This document shows positions 1-9,247 of a DNA stretch of 41,616 bases, piece after piece; the stretch's first letter is position 1, and each line of letters starts with the position of its first letter. The stretch comes from Pseudobacteriovorax antillogorgiicola (GTDB taxonomy: Bacteria; Bdellovibrionota_B; Oligoflexia; Oligoflexales; CAIYRB01): NCBI GenBank assembly GCA_945862295.1, contig CAMAXT010000014.1, positions 1 to 41,616 on the forward strand. The letters run 5' to 3'. The notes under the pieces are model-generated. The model was not told the origin of the DNA and made no database searches. It saw only the letters and a list, made by a program, of their open reading frames with translations. A program made the translations under genes and the position numbers.

Positions 1-36
1 ATCGACCCATCGACCTGGATCTGCAAAGCACCGTAA
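1..36 (+). CDS. Possible C-terminal tail of an upstream gene (partial)
   Basis: Frame 1 is open from the window edge to a TAA at 34-36 and would encode 11 residues ending in WICKAP. The stop lies inside the 5' arm of a terminator-like hairpin, which is where a gene end would be expected. Other frames are also open here, so this is only a suggestion. Confidence 0.2.
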   Translation: MDPSTWICKAP

Positions 37-79
37 TAATTCTGGATATGCCCATGAAATTACGGTGTTTTTCTTTTTT
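29..79 (+). terminator. Rho-independent terminator of the upstream unit
   Basis: A perfect 9-bp stem (CACCGTAAT at 29-37, ATTACGGTG at 59-67) with a 21-nt loop is followed by a T-rich run at 68-79. It would end transcription entering from the left. The loop is longer than usual. Confidence 0.55.
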
Positions 80-159
80 AATCTAATCCCAAAGTAATTT
101 ATCACCGAACCCTAAAAGTCTGAGCTATAGCCATTCTTATAAGGGGTTATGTTAGTTTC

Positions 160-513
160 ATGGCAGATGAAGCAATCAAATTTAGCCGCACTCCGTACAA
201 TGTCACCTACGTCGACTTAAAAGGTGAGAAGCAAACGATTCGCCGTGTGCCGCCGCCAAAACTCCACGATGCACTCCCCACTGATGTTGTAAAACTTACG
301 CGCAAAAAAAATGACGACTTCCAGGAAGGTGATGAACTCGAGGTTGTTTCAATTACAGAACGCCAACCAAACGTTCTTCAACTTCAGAAAAGTGACGGTA
401 CGAAAACGTTTATCGACTACTACGATATGCAACTCGAGAAGAAAGTTGCACTAAGAGACGGTGTCGATCCACTAGACGAACCGATCAACAATAAGTATCT
501 ACTCTGGCCGTAA
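160..513 (+). CDS. Conserved-looking small soluble protein, unknown function
   Basis: This encodes 117 residues with no signal peptide or membrane segment. The protein is rich in charged residues and has an alternating polar/hydrophobic middle (GDELEVVSIT, VLQLQKSDGTKTFIDY) that suggests a small beta-rich fold. I do not recognise a family. The nearest purine-rich SD candidate, AGGGG near 141-145, is about 14 nt from the ATG, so the start is not firmly supported. The gene is monocistronic, bracketed by the terminator at 29-79 and the bidirectional terminator at 524-564. Coding is supported by its length, composition and terminator position. Confidence 0.75.
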   Translation: MADEAIKFSRTPYNVTYVDLKGEKQTIRRVPPPKLHDALPTDVVKLTRKKNDDFQEGDELEVVSITERQPNVLQLQKSDGTKTFIDYYDMQLEKKVALRDGVDPLDEPINNKYLLWP

Positions 514-523
514 GGCAAAAATA

Positions 524-564
524 AAAGAGCCATCAAAATCTAAAGTTTGATGGCTCTTTGTTTT
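524..564. terminator. Bidirectional terminator between convergent genes
   Basis: A perfect 14-bp stem (524-537 with 546-559) has an 8-nt loop. On the plus strand it is followed by a T-rich stretch, and on the minus strand by TTTTATTTTT. It sits between the plus gene ending at 513 and the minus gene ending at 578 and can serve both. Confidence 0.9.
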
Positions 565-577
565 AACGCACAAAACT

Positions 578-2200
578 TTATCTAGCGCACTGATCTTCTG
601 ACGCGTAAAGCGACTTGTTTTTGTACCCAACAAGATGGATTTTATCGACAGCCCAACCAGTCAATAAGCCATCCCGACCAAAAACCTTCATCCGGAAAAA
701 ATGCTCGCCATTATCGTTTGGCCCTGCATCATGCAGAATTTCGTCTAAAACGATTTTTGTCTCACCGAAAACTTGACGATTACGCACTGTGATCCAAACA
801 ACTTTGCCATTATGGCAACGCGCAAGACGCTCAACAGTAAGATCATTGGCATCAGGACCAACGTGCATCAAAAGTGGAATTGACTGACCTGCTGCAAAGA
901 TATGGTTCTTGTTTGGAAATTCAAAAGCAACCGACTGCTTCGGCGTCGCGCGGAAGTATGCTTGGAAGATCGAACGATCATAGTCTGCAATGTCACCCCA
1001 GCGGTATTCTTCACTTGGACCTTGCGAGCGGAAGAATAGTCCGTTGTCGCCGTCAAAGGCCATACACTGGTCACGGTTAACTTCAACACCTTCAGTTGGC
1101 GTTTTTGCTAAGTAAGTACAGATGCTATCGACCGCATAACGCATACGTTCAAGTTGGTAGTAGGTAAACCAAGTCGGATTCGCCGGAACTCTTTTTCCAG
1201 AAATATTCCGGCCAGAACTACCTACAAGCATAACAACTATAGAGTCCGTGACAGGTACATCCTGACCAGCGCTATTGGTAACAATCACCGCTTCCTGGTG
1301 ATCGGCAACTTGGATAATGTCAGGAAACACTGAAGCGTCCTGAGGGATGATGTAGTGAGCAGCCAGATTGACGTCGCTCTCCTCATTTCTCGTCTGAAGC
1401 TCAAGGCAAGCCGAAAGTGTAAGTGGGCAATGGATGATCGAAACTCGTTTTGGCTTATTGATAATGTCACTAGGGGTTACTGTTGCTAGCGGTAAATACT
1501 TTGCACCATAAAAACGGCCGTTAAGTTCTGTAAGGTTGAAAAAGTTCTGACCGTTTAGAGAAAAGTCTTTGTATTCAATCTTTGCCTGTTCTGGTTGGAA
1601 CGTGATCGTTTCAGACGCATCAGTTTGATTCTGCCAAACAAAACCATTGTTCAAGACTTCGATAAGCTCTTTCGCAAAAAGAATCTGAACATTCTGCCGA
1701 CCCTCCAAGCCATTTCGTTGCACACGAGACATCAGCTGAATCCAATAAAAGAGGTCGTCTCTAAGTACTGGATTTTCGTTTAAAGATAAGCCGTCGGTAT
1801 CGATCCGGGTTCGCAGCCACTTAGCGTAGGCTGCAATCTGCACCTCTAAGGTCTGGGAATCAGACTTTTCTTTATCTAGCCCAAGGGTCGTAAACGTCTG
1901 AGCGAATGCGGTCTCAGTGACGATAGTACCGCGGGCACTAGGCTCATCGCTGTCGATGGATACGTAATTTGCTAAAGCGATCTGCGGAACAAGTTGAGAT
2001 TCCAAATAACCTGTTGCCATCAAAATACGCACAGGGATTCTATTTTCTCTCGCCGCAATTAGGAATGCCGATTCAACTTTACCAATGGCCACTCCGCCGC
2101 CACTGCTGCCCTTTGGTTTACTTCCACATCCTGAGAACACAGATAATTGTGCTAAGACGATGACAAAAAGACCGAGCCGACGTGCACGCATATTAGTCAT
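578..2200 (-). CDS. Lipoprotein with degenerate amidase-like region
   Basis: The best start is the ATG at 2200 (protein MTNMRARRLG..., 540 residues), because GGGAG lies 5 nt upstream. A start at 2212 lacks an SD. The N-terminus is a signal peptide with lipobox VFSGC, so the product is a predicted lipoprotein. A segment just after it (ESAFLIAARENRIPVRILMA) resembles the helical start of lytic-transglycosylase-like domains. In the middle, IIHCPLT followed by AHYIIPQDAS recalls the N-acetylmuramoyl-L-alanine amidase (Amidase_2) core, where the first His binds zinc. I do not see the later His/Cys ligands clearly, so catalysis is doubtful. A role in cell-wall binding or remodelling is inference. 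It is transcribed divergently from the pst operon and ends at the shared terminator. Confidence 0.75.
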   Translation of the reverse strand: MTNMRARRLGLFVIVLAQLSVFSGCGSKPKGSSGGGVAIGKVESAFLIAARENRIPVRILMATGYLESQLVPQIALANYVSIDSDEPSARGTIVTETAFAQTFTTLGLDKEKSDSQTLEVQIAAYAKWLRTRIDTDGLSLNENPVLRDDLFYWIQLMSRVQRNGLEGRQNVQILFAKELIEVLNNGFVWQNQTDASETITFQPEQAKIEYKDFSLNGQNFFNLTELNGRFYGAKYLPLATVTPSDIINKPKRVSIIHCPLTLSACLELQTRNEESDVNLAAHYIIPQDASVFPDIIQVADHQEAVIVTNSAGQDVPVTDSIVVMLVGSSGRNISGKRVPANPTWFTYYQLERMRYAVDSICTYLAKTPTEGVEVNRDQCMAFDGDNGLFFRSQGPSEEYRWGDIADYDRSIFQAYFRATPKQSVAFEFPNKNHIFAAGQSIPLLMHVGPDANDLTVERLARCHNGKVVWITVRNRQVFGETKIVLDEILHDAGPNDNGEHFFRMKVFGRDGLLTGWAVDKIHLVGYKNKSLYASEDQCAR

Positions 2201-2352
2201 ACTGACTCCCATGAAATGAAACGAAAAAAGAAAATTTCAAGCTGTGGTGGAAACCTTCATACATTGTATAACGATCGCCCCTCAGTCTCCATCTCTAGAA
2301 TCTATGACTTTCAGACTAATGCGCTTACTGGCCATCCGTCCAATATACCGTA

Positions 2353-2396
2353 ATTACACAATATTTACCCATTCTTTATAGAATCTTTACAATCGA
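2353..2396 (+). promoter_or_regulatory. Pho-box-like array: four 11-bp-spaced repeats upstream of pstS
   Basis: ATTAC, TTTAC, TTTAT and TTTAC begin at 2353, 2364, 2375 and 2386, exactly 11 bp apart. PhoB/PhoP-type response regulators bind direct repeats with 11-bp periodicity (known for the family). The array is 70-113 bp upstream of the pstS ATG, and phoB lies in the same operon, so autoregulation is likely. A possible -10 is TATGAC at 2401-2406, but it is not decisive. Confidence 0.7.
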
Positions 2397-2465
2397 TCTG
2401 TATGACAGGACATGAATTTATACATGAAATGCCCAGGATGGGCGTAACGTCAAGTTGGAGAACTT

Positions 2466-3392
2466 ATGACTTATACCGCAAAAAATGTTCTTTTTTTAAT
2501 CATCACTCTTTTTGCAAGTGTCAGCGCCAAAGCGGACACCATTAAAATTGACGGCTCAAGTACAGTCTTTCCAGTTACCGAAGCCATTGCCGAAGAATTC
2601 CGCAGCGCAAATCCAAAAATCAAAATTACAATCGGTGTTTCTGGTACAGGCGGCGGCTTCAAAAAATTCGCTAATGGCGAAGTCGATATCAATAATGCCT
2701 CGCGCCCATTCAAAGACAAAGAGATTGCTGCTGCAGCAACTAAAGGCATCAACTTCTACGAGCTTCCGATCGCCTATGACGGCTTGTCGATCATTGTGAA
2801 CAAAAAGAACACCTTCGTAGATTCTTTAACAATCGATCAACTAAAAAAGATCTGGGAACCAAACTCCAAAGTTAAGACCTGGAAAGACGTCAACTCTGCT
2901 TGGCCCGACAAGAAAATCGTTTTGTACGGTCCAGGTCCTGATTCCGGCACATTTGATTACTTTACCGAAGAAGTCGTAGGAACTCCACGGGCGATGAGAA
3001 GCGACTTTACATCGACAGAAGATGACAATGTCATTGTTAACGGTGTCTCTGGCGACGAATTCGCACTTGGTTATTTTGGTTTCGCATACTTCCAAGAAAA
3101 TGCTTCTAAACTGAGAGCCCTATCGATTGACAAAGGCAAAGGCCCCGTACATGGTGAAGATAAGACGATCAGCAACGGTAGCTATCCCCTTGCAAGACCA
3201 CTTTTCATTGTTATCAGTACCAAAGCAGCTGAGAGACAAGAAGTTAAAGACTTTGTAAACTTTTACCTTAAAAATGCGGCGAAACTCGCAAAAGAAGTTG
3301 GATACACGGCTTTACCTTCAGATATGTACACCGAAGCAACAAAAAGATTTCAGACTGGCAAAACAGGCAACTGGATGACGACTTCGCACTAA
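2466..3392 (+). CDS. pstS: Phosphate ABC transporter substrate-binding protein PstS
   Basis: The product is the periplasmic phosphate-binding protein of the PstSCAB importer. It has 308 residues, with a signal peptide ending near residue 23 (SVSAKA/D). The mature start ([15 protein letters not shown]) is the classic PstS phosphate-loop segment, and [12 protein letters not shown] and [10 protein letters not shown] match the SphX/PstS family. TTGGAG lies 5 nt before the ATG. It is first in the pst-pho operon, downstream of the Pho-box-like repeats, with 38 nt to pstC. Length and motifs are normal for the family. Confidence 0.97.
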   Translation: MTYTAKNVLFLIITLFASVSAKADTIKIDGSSTVFPVTEAIAEEFRSANPKIKITIGVSGTGGGFKKFANGEVDINNASRPFKDKEIAAAATKGINFYELPIAYDGLSIIVNKKNTFVDSLTIDQLKKIWEPNSKVKTWKDVNSAWPDKKIVLYGPGPDSGTFDYFTEEVVGTPRAMRSDFTSTEDDNVIVNGVSGDEFALGYFGFAYFQENASKLRALSIDKGKGPVHGEDKTISNGSYPLARPLFIVISTKAAERQEVKDFVNFYLKNAAKLAKEVGYTALPSDMYTEATKRFQTGKTGNWMTTSH

Positions 3393-3430
3393 TTTGTGAC
3401 TTAGCAGACACTGCTTGCTTAGGCGGACAT

Positions 3431-4339
3431 GTGACAGCTCATAACCTAGCCGTAAAAGCACAAGAACAGGCAGCCAAAATCATTTTGGCTGCATTCGCCC
3501 TCATCTCGGTCCTTACGACTATCGGCATTATCTTCACTCTCTCTTCTGAAACTTTGGCATTTTTTTCAGAAGTCAGTCTTAGAGAGTTTTTTCTCACTTC
3601 AGAATGGTCGCCTCTCCTCGATCCCAGGCACTTTGGTACATGGCCACTAATTTCCGGAACATTCCTAATTACTTTTGGAGCTGGAATCATCGGTCTGCCT
3701 CTCGGTATCTTGATTGCAATTTACTTAAACGAATTTGCTCCGAAATCAGTAGCAAAAGCTGTCAAGCCAATAATGGAAATACTTGCTGGCGTACCAACTA
3801 TTGTCTACGGATTTTTCGCAATTACAGTCGTTACTCCCTTTCTGCGAACGCTTGTTCCTGACATAGAAGTGTTCAACGCTTTAAGCGGCGCGATCGTAGT
3901 CGGTATCATGATTGTTCCGATGGTATCTTCTTTATGCGACGATGCAATAAAAGGCGTACCGAACGCGATTAAAGATGGTGGCTACGCCCTCGGAGCAACT
4001 AAATTTGAAATCATTACCCACATTACGATACCTGCTGCTTCTTCCGGTATTTTAGCTGCCTTTATCCTAGCGCTTTCGCGAGCTCTTGGAGAAACCATGG
4101 CGGTGACTCTCGCTGCGGGATCTACGCCTAAATTAACTCTAAGTTTCTTCGAAAGCATTCAAACAATGACTGCTTACATTGTCCAGGTGAGCATGGGAGA
4201 TATTCCACACACTAGCATCGAATATAAGTCTATCTTCGCGGTGGGATCTGTTTTGTTTGTATTTACCTTTGGATTCAACATCGTCGCGAACCTTGTTATT
4301 AAAAGAATGCGGAGGATGTGGACATCCGAAATCAATTAA
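3431..4339 (+). CDS. pstC: Phosphate ABC transporter permease PstC
   Basis: This is the inner-membrane permease subunit of the phosphate importer, 302 residues with about six hydrophobic segments. The binding-protein-dependent transport signature is visible as the EAA-like loop DGGYALGATKFEIITHITIP, and EILAGVPTIVYGFFA is typical of PstC. The start is a GTG with AGGCGG 4 nt upstream. Its 3' end overlaps pstA by 22 nt, which indicates translational coupling. Confidence 0.96.
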   Translation: MTAHNLAVKAQEQAAKIILAAFALISVLTTIGIIFTLSSETLAFFSEVSLREFFLTSEWSPLLDPRHFGTWPLISGTFLITFGAGIIGLPLGILIAIYLNEFAPKSVAKAVKPIMEILAGVPTIVYGFFAITVVTPFLRTLVPDIEVFNALSGAIVVGIMIVPMVSSLCDDAIKGVPNAIKDGGYALGATKFEIITHITIPAASSGILAAFILALSRALGETMAVTLAAGSTPKLTLSFFESIQTMTAYIVQVSMGDIPHTSIEYKSIFAVGSVLFVFTFGFNIVANLVIKRMRRMWTSEIN

Positions 4340-5262
4340 AACGCCAACCAAAAGACTCCGTTGAATTGAAAAACGAAAAACCCGACATTGGCACCGGCGT
4401 GTGGTCGCACAATAGAGGGATGAGAAATTTTAAAAGCCACGCACTACATTTCGTGGCCTTCGGCAGTACGGTTGCAATTTGCTTTGTTTTGCTCTATCTC
4501 GGCTGGTCAATGTTCGAAAAGGGTTATGATAATCTTTCCTTTGAATTCCTAAACAACTTTTCCTCTCGCTCGGCAGCCCGAAGTGGCATTAAAGCAGGCA
4601 TTTACGGGTCCTTCTATCTCGCAGGACTCACTGCACTCTTTGCCATTCCGTTAGGGATCGGCACAGCTGTTTTCTTAGAGGAATACATGCCTGAGAATCG
4701 CATTAAGAAGATCATTGATATCAACATCGCAAACCTGGCCGGCATCCCTTCAATTATCTACGGCATGCTCGGCTTGGCGCTTTTCGTTCGAATCCTTGGA
4801 TTTGGTGGTAGCATTCTATCAGGGGCATTGACGATGAGCCTGCTGATTCTTCCGGTCATTGTCGTTGCCTCAAGAGAAGCATTGAAGAATGTGCCAGCAT
4901 CAATTCGTCATGCCGCATATGCGTTAGGCGCAGAGCGGTGGCAAACTATCCGCGCTCATGTTCTGCCAGCAGCATCGCCGGGAATCATGACCGGCATTAT
5001 CTTAGCTATGGCCCGTGCATTAGGTGAAACAGCCCCCTTAATTCTTGTGGGCGCTGTTACATATATTGCTTTTGTTCCTGAGGGTCCGATGGATTCGTTT
5101 ACCGTCATGCCACTCCAAATCTATAACTGGACCTCTAGACCTCAGGAAGCTTTTCAAAGTATTGCTGCCACAGGAATCATAGTACTTATGGGACTAATTC
5201 TTGTTTCAAATGCGCTCGCTGTTTTTATCAGATATCGAGGGGAGAAACTCAAAAAATGGTAG
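4318..5262 (+). CDS. pstA: Phosphate ABC transporter permease PstA
   Basis: This is the second permease subunit of the phosphate importer. The protein has several membrane segments and the permease loop [20 protein letters not shown], and [18 protein letters not shown] is characteristic of PstA. The start is uncertain. A GTG at 4318 follows GGAGG with only 2 nt spacing and gives a charged extension of about 34 residues, while an ATG at 4420 is the next in-frame methionine. The gene overlaps pstC by 22 nt and pstB by 7 nt, as expected for a tightly coupled operon. Confidence 0.95.
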   Translation: MDIRNQLKRQPKDSVELKNEKPDIGTGVWSHNRGMRNFKSHALHFVAFGSTVAICFVLLYLGWSMFEKGYDNLSFEFLNNFSSRSAARSGIKAGIYGSFYLAGLTALFAIPLGIGTAVFLEEYMPENRIKKIIDINIANLAGIPSIIYGMLGLALFVRILGFGGSILSGALTMSLLILPVIVVASREALKNVPASIRHAAYALGAERWQTIRAHVLPAASPGIMTGIILAMARALGETAPLILVGAVTYIAFVPEGPMDSFTVMPLQIYNWTSRPQEAFQSIAATGIIVLMGLILVSNALAVFIRYRGEKLKKW

Positions 5263-6041
5263 TTTTGAAACTTTCAACAACAACGGAAAGGACAAATACG
5301 GTGATAGAAGCCGAAAACATTTGTCTATGGTACGGCAATTTCAAAGCACTGAAAAATATTAATATGACCGTTGAGAGAAACTCGATTGTTTCTCTGATTG
5401 GACCATCAGGCTGCGGAAAAAGTACACTGCTTCGCTGCTTTAATAGAATGAACGACTTCGTCGACAACGCAAAAATAACGGGAACCATCAATCTCAACGG
5501 TGAAAACCTCTACCGTAAAAATGTCAATGTTGCCGAAATTCGCCGCAAGACCGGCATGGTTTTCCAAAAGCCGAATCCTTTCCCTGCAAGCATCAGAAAA
5601 AATGTTTCCTGGGGTCCATCGATCAACGGCTACCGGGGTAATTTAAATAAACTTGTCGAAAAGTCTTTACGATCAGCGGCCCTTTGGGACGAGGTAAAAG
5701 ACAAACTCGATGAAAGCGGCTATTCACTCTCTGGCGGCCAACAGCAAAGACTTTGCATTGCGCGTGCTATCGCTATGCAACCCGAAGTCATTTTGATGGA
5801 CGAACCCTGTTCGGCACTCGACCCAATTTCGACCAAAAAAATCGAAGATTTAATTGTTTCGCTCAAAGCTAACTACACGATCATGATCGTCACCCACAAC
5901 ATGCAGCAGGCCCACCGCATTTCAGACGTTACCGCCTTTATGTACCAGGGAGAACTGATTGAATCTGGCCCGACTAAGAAGATGTTTGAATCACCCGATA
6001 ACCCTCTCACTTTTGACTATGTCAACGGTCGTTTTGGCTAG
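5256..6041 (+). CDS. pstB: Phosphate ABC transporter ATPase PstB
   Basis: This is the cytoplasmic ATPase that powers the Pst importer, 261 residues. The Walker A motif GPSGCGKST is at residues 49-57. The signature [14 protein letters not shown], the Walker [13 protein letters not shown] and the switch His in IVTHNMQQA are all present. [11 protein letters not shown] is typical of PstB. The ATG overlaps the pstA stop by 7 nt. A GTG at 5301 closer to the conserved core is a possible alternative start. No phoU follows, although phoU usually accompanies pstB. Confidence 0.97.
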   Translation: MVVLKLSTTTERTNTVIEAENICLWYGNFKALKNINMTVERNSIVSLIGPSGCGKSTLLRCFNRMNDFVDNAKITGTINLNGENLYRKNVNVAEIRRKTGMVFQKPNPFPASIRKNVSWGPSINGYRGNLNKLVEKSLRSAALWDEVKDKLDESGYSLSGGQQQRLCIARAIAMQPEVILMDEPCSALDPISTKKIEDLIVSLKANYTIMIVTHNMQQAHRISDVTAFMYQGELIESGPTKKMFESPDNPLTFDYVNGRFG

Positions 6042-6082
6042 ACCCCTAATAACATTAACCGATTTATTGAGAGAAGATCACA

Positions 6083-6832
6083 TTGAAAACTGATACAAAT
6101 GTCCCTACAAAAGCTGGTCCGGAGGTTCTGTTTCCTATGCCGAAAGAAACAATTCTATTGGTAGAAGACGATCCAGATATTGCTGAACTCGTTCAATACA
6201 ATCTTGAACGAGAAGGATATAGAGTTATCACCTGCGCCGAAGGTGATGTCGGGCTTGCTGAAATCATGCGTGTAAAACCAAACCTTATCATTCTTGATCT
6301 TATGCTGCCAAAAATCGATGGCCTCACAATCTGTAAGTCTGTGCGTGCGCAAAGCGAGTTGGCCGGCATTCCGATTATTATGCTCACCGCAAAAAGCGAA
6401 GAAAGTGATGTTATCATCGGACTAGAACTAGGCGCAGATGACTACCTGACTAAACCGTTCAGCCCCAGAGAACTGCTAGCTAGGATGAAGGCGGTTCTTA
6501 GAAGACAGAAAGTCGGAAAAGTTGAAGTCAAAGCCGAACGAGACCGTATAGCAGTCGGCCCAGTAGCTTTAGACATTGAAAGGCACGAAGCTTTTCTAAA
6601 CAATGAATCTCTAATCCTCACTCTCGCTGAGTTCAAGATTCTTGCAACCCTGATGTCAAAACCTGGTCGAGTTTTTAGCAGAGAACAACTATTAGAGAAG
6701 GTTACCGGTGGAGACGTCTATGTTATCGACCGAAACATTGATGTTCATATTCGGTCCATCCGTAAGAAACTAGGCGAAGAAGCTGAGTTCATTTTCACCG
6801 TTCGAGGAGTTGGATACAAATGTCGCGAATGA
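6083..6832 (+). CDS. phoB: Phosphate regulon response regulator PhoB
   Basis: This is an OmpR/PhoB-type transcription factor. The receiver domain begins at PKETILLVEDD and has its phospho-acceptor Asp in IILDLMLP (residue 72 from the TTG start, 54 from the ATG). The conserved Thr in MLTAK and Lys in TKPFSP follow, and a C-terminal winged helix ends in VRGVGYKC. Two starts are possible: TTG at 6083 with GAGAAG 6 nt upstream, or ATG at 6137 with GGAGG 11 nt upstream. The second starts exactly where PhoB proteins usually start. It lies 41 nt after pstB and overlaps phoR by 13 nt. It presumably binds the repeats at 2353-2396. Confidence 0.93.
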   Translation: MKTDTNVPTKAGPEVLFPMPKETILLVEDDPDIAELVQYNLEREGYRVITCAEGDVGLAEIMRVKPNLIILDLMLPKIDGLTICKSVRAQSELAGIPIIMLTAKSEESDVIIGLELGADDYLTKPFSPRELLARMKAVLRRQKVGKVEVKAERDRIAVGPVALDIERHEAFLNNESLILTLAEFKILATLMSKPGRVFSREQLLEKVTGGDVYVIDRNIDVHIRSIRKKLGEEAEFIFTVRGVGYKCRE

Positions 6833-8265
6833 GCGCTTTGCGCTCTAAATTTTTCTGGAAGATCTACCTGACGTTTTCAGCGCTCATCCTTGTGAGCGCT
6901 TTATTGATTTCTTGGTTTGTGGCCAACAAAGTCGAAACAATCGCTTTCAAAAATCTTGATCACTCTAGTTCAAATCAAATCGCCTTTCTCGAAGTCGTAG
7001 CCGAAGATGCATTAAATAACAAAGAGAGTATTGGCTTATTGAGTCAAAAACTCACGGTAGCGGCGCGAAAAAATGAAAACCGTATCAACATTATCGATAA
7101 AAACGGCGTTGTATTGGTCGATACCGAAAGAAACCCGGAAACATTAGAAAACCACGCCACTCGCCCAGAAATCGTCGCTGCCGCAAATCAAGAATATGGC
7201 AAAGAGTTTCGGTTCAGCTCAACAATGAACGAAAAGCTAATGTATACAGCGAAAGCAATCAGATCTAACAACGAAATCATCGGATTTATCCGCATCGCAG
7301 TGCCCTTAACAAAAGCTAATGCAGAAATCCAGCTAATACAAACAACACTATTCTCCATTGCAGGCGCGGGCATTGTGTTCGCACTTCTAATCGGCGGCTT
7401 TTTAACAAGTCGTGTGACTGTTCCTGTTTCTGAAATGGTCCAGGTTGCTGAAGCTCTTCGGCGCGGTGAATACAATGCAAAAGTGAAAACCATCACTCGC
7501 GATGAGATCGGACGCTTGGGCGATACCCTCAATCGATTAGGCTCAGAGCTTACAAACAAAATGGCCGATCTACATAGACTTGAAAACGTTCGTCGAGATT
7601 TTGTCGCCAATGTTTCCCACGAAATCAAAACGCCGCTGACTTCGATCAAAGGCTACATCGAAACGTTGCTTTCAGGTGCAGATGCTGATCCCGAAGTTCG
7701 TCACCGATTTCTGGAAAAAATCGACCGCAATGCCAATCGACTATCGGCCTTGGTCCAAGATATTTTAAGCCTTGCGAAGATTGAGGCTGCAGAAGCAAGT
7801 TTCAAAATTCACAATATAGATCTTTTGCCAATTATCACTGGTGTCTTGGCTCGATACGATGATGTTGCAGCTGCAAAAAATATCCGCATGAATTTCAAAT
7901 CCTATGGGCACCGCCTCAATATTCTTGGTGACAATGAAGCCGTGACGCAGGTCATTGATAATTTGTTGTCAAATGCAATCAAGTACACACCGGACGGTGG
8001 ACGTATCGGCATTTCGGTAAAACCAGCTGCTGAGTGGCTAAATGTGGAAATTACCGACACGGGCATTGGCATTCCAGAAGAGCATCAAGAGCGAATCTTT
8101 GAGCGGTTCTACCGCGTTGATAAGGCTAGATCTCGTGATCTAGGCGGTACTGGTCTTGGACTCTCAATTGTTAAACACCTTGTAAATGCTATGCAAGGTG
8201 ACATTAGAGTGACCAGCAAGACAGGGGTAGGAAGCACGTTTTTTGTCAAACTAAGGTCATCCTAA
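6820..8265 (+). CDS. phoR: Phosphate regulon sensor histidine kinase PhoR
   Basis: This is the membrane histidine kinase partner of PhoB, 481 residues. TM1 is at about 14-36, followed by a periplasmic/PAS-like region, TM2 at about 174-198, and a HAMP segment after it. The HisKA box is FVANVSHEIKTPLTS with phospho-accepting His267. The HATPase motifs are DNLLSNAIKYT (N box), DTGIGIP (G1) and GGTGLGLSIVK (G2). The larger periplasmic domain differs from E. coli PhoR, which has almost none, so a direct ligand is possible. ATG at 6820 overlaps phoB, and a second ATG at 6829 overlaps the phoB stop. Confidence 0.93.
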   Translation: MSRMSALRSKFFWKIYLTFSALILVSALLISWFVANKVETIAFKNLDHSSSNQIAFLEVVAEDALNNKESIGLLSQKLTVAARKNENRINIIDKNGVVLVDTERNPETLENHATRPEIVAAANQEYGKEFRFSSTMNEKLMYTAKAIRSNNEIIGFIRIAVPLTKANAEIQLIQTTLFSIAGAGIVFALLIGGFLTSRVTVPVSEMVQVAEALRRGEYNAKVKTITRDEIGRLGDTLNRLGSELTNKMADLHRLENVRRDFVANVSHEIKTPLTSIKGYIETLLSGADADPEVRHRFLEKIDRNANRLSALVQDILSLAKIEAAEASFKIHNIDLLPIITGVLARYDDVAAAKNIRMNFKSYGHRLNILGDNEAVTQVIDNLLSNAIKYTPDGGRIGISVKPAAEWLNVEITDTGIGIPEEHQERIFERFYRVDKARSRDLGGTGLGLSIVKHLVNAMQGDIRVTSKTGVGSTFFVKLRSS

Positions 8266-8355
8266 CCAAGCCTTCCAGCAAAAATCGTTGCAGATAGCCA
8301 TCGTCCTCTGTAGATTCTCGGTCACGCAGCTGACAAAAACTAATTGCGAGGATCC

Positions 8356-9021
8356 ATGCGTAAGCTACTCAATGGACTTGCCGAGTTTCAAGAACGAATC
8401 ACTCAAGAAGAACGGATAAAGTTTGCCAACCTGGCGCTCGGTCAAAAACCAGATGCCTTGATGTTCGCGTGTTCTGATAGCCGTGTAGCTCCAAACATCT
8501 TCGCATCGACAGACCCAGGCGATTTATTTGTGGTTCGAAATGTCGGAAACATGGTGTCTCCGTGCGATGAATCTGGCTTTTCCGTAGGCGATGTATCCGA
8601 GGCCGCTGCCCTTGAATTTGCTGTGAATAACCTACAAGTCAAGGACATCATTATCTGTGGCCATTCTGAGTGTGGAGCTATGGCTGCCATTTATGAGGGA
8701 CTCAAAGATATGCTTCATCCGAATCTACGGGACTGGCTTAAGAATGGCGCAGAAGCTCTCGATAAATTCAAAACTGGAATTACATTCAACGCGAGTCTGT
8801 CGCCTTCCAATCAAATCTCGCAGCTCAATGTTCTGACCCAGGTCGACCATATTCGTTCGTATCCGTATATCGAGAGAAAAATCCAATCTGGAAAATTACA
8901 AGTAAGTGCTTGGTGGTTTGATATCGCCAAGGCAAAAGTCTCAATTTATTCCGAAGAACACGGCCGCTACCTCGAAATTGACCGCGATGTGATCAATTAT
9001 TTCATAGAAAAACTCACCTAG
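8356..9021 (+). CDS. Beta-class carbonic anhydrase
   Basis: The enzyme interconverts CO2 and bicarbonate in the cytoplasm. It has 221 residues. Zinc-site residues are visible as C39 and D41 in CSDSR (with R43 of the Asp-Arg dyad) and as H103 and C106 in CGHSECGA. The sequence VVRNVGNMV is also typical. ATG at 8356 is preferred because GCGAGG lies 4 nt upstream. An in-frame TTG at 8344 has no SD. It follows phoR by 90 nt and may have its own promoter. A perfect inverted repeat TAATGT-GTA-ACATTA at 9033-9047 lies just after the gene. Confidence 0.95.
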   Translation: MRKLLNGLAEFQERITQEERIKFANLALGQKPDALMFACSDSRVAPNIFASTDPGDLFVVRNVGNMVSPCDESGFSVGDVSEAAALEFAVNNLQVKDIIICGHSECGAMAAIYEGLKDMLHPNLRDWLKNGAEALDKFKTGITFNASLSPSNQISQLNVLTQVDHIRSYPYIERKIQSGKLQVSAWWFDIAKAKVSIYSEEHGRYLEIDRDVINYFIEKLT

Positions 9022-9247
9022 ATCACAAATCTTAATGTGTAACATTATGACATTCCTCGTTGTGCTTAAAATCATAGCAGCCGAGTTCAGCCGGCACTCA
9101 CGTATAAGTAATCGTTTTCATTACTATAAAATTATTTTAATATAATCGGGTGCTTAAAAACTAATCTATCGGCCACGCGGGTTTATTGTGGTAGAAAGTC
9201 TGCCAAACGGAAATAAAATCGCTTAGCCAAATAGACGGAGCGTAATT
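9022..9247 (+). promoter_or_regulatory. Intergenic region with AT-rich promoter candidate for the TPR gene
   Basis: This gap contains an AT-rich block at about 9118-9146 ending in a perfect -10 hexamer TATAAT at 9141-9146. No good -35 is visible 16-18 bp upstream, so the promoter call is tentative. If used, the leader before the TTG start at 9248 would be about 95 nt. Confidence 0.35.

Noticed and set aside
7188-7649. 153-codon minus-strand frame inside phoR
   Set aside because: Shadow of the phoR HAMP/HisKA region; phoR has all motifs in its own frame.
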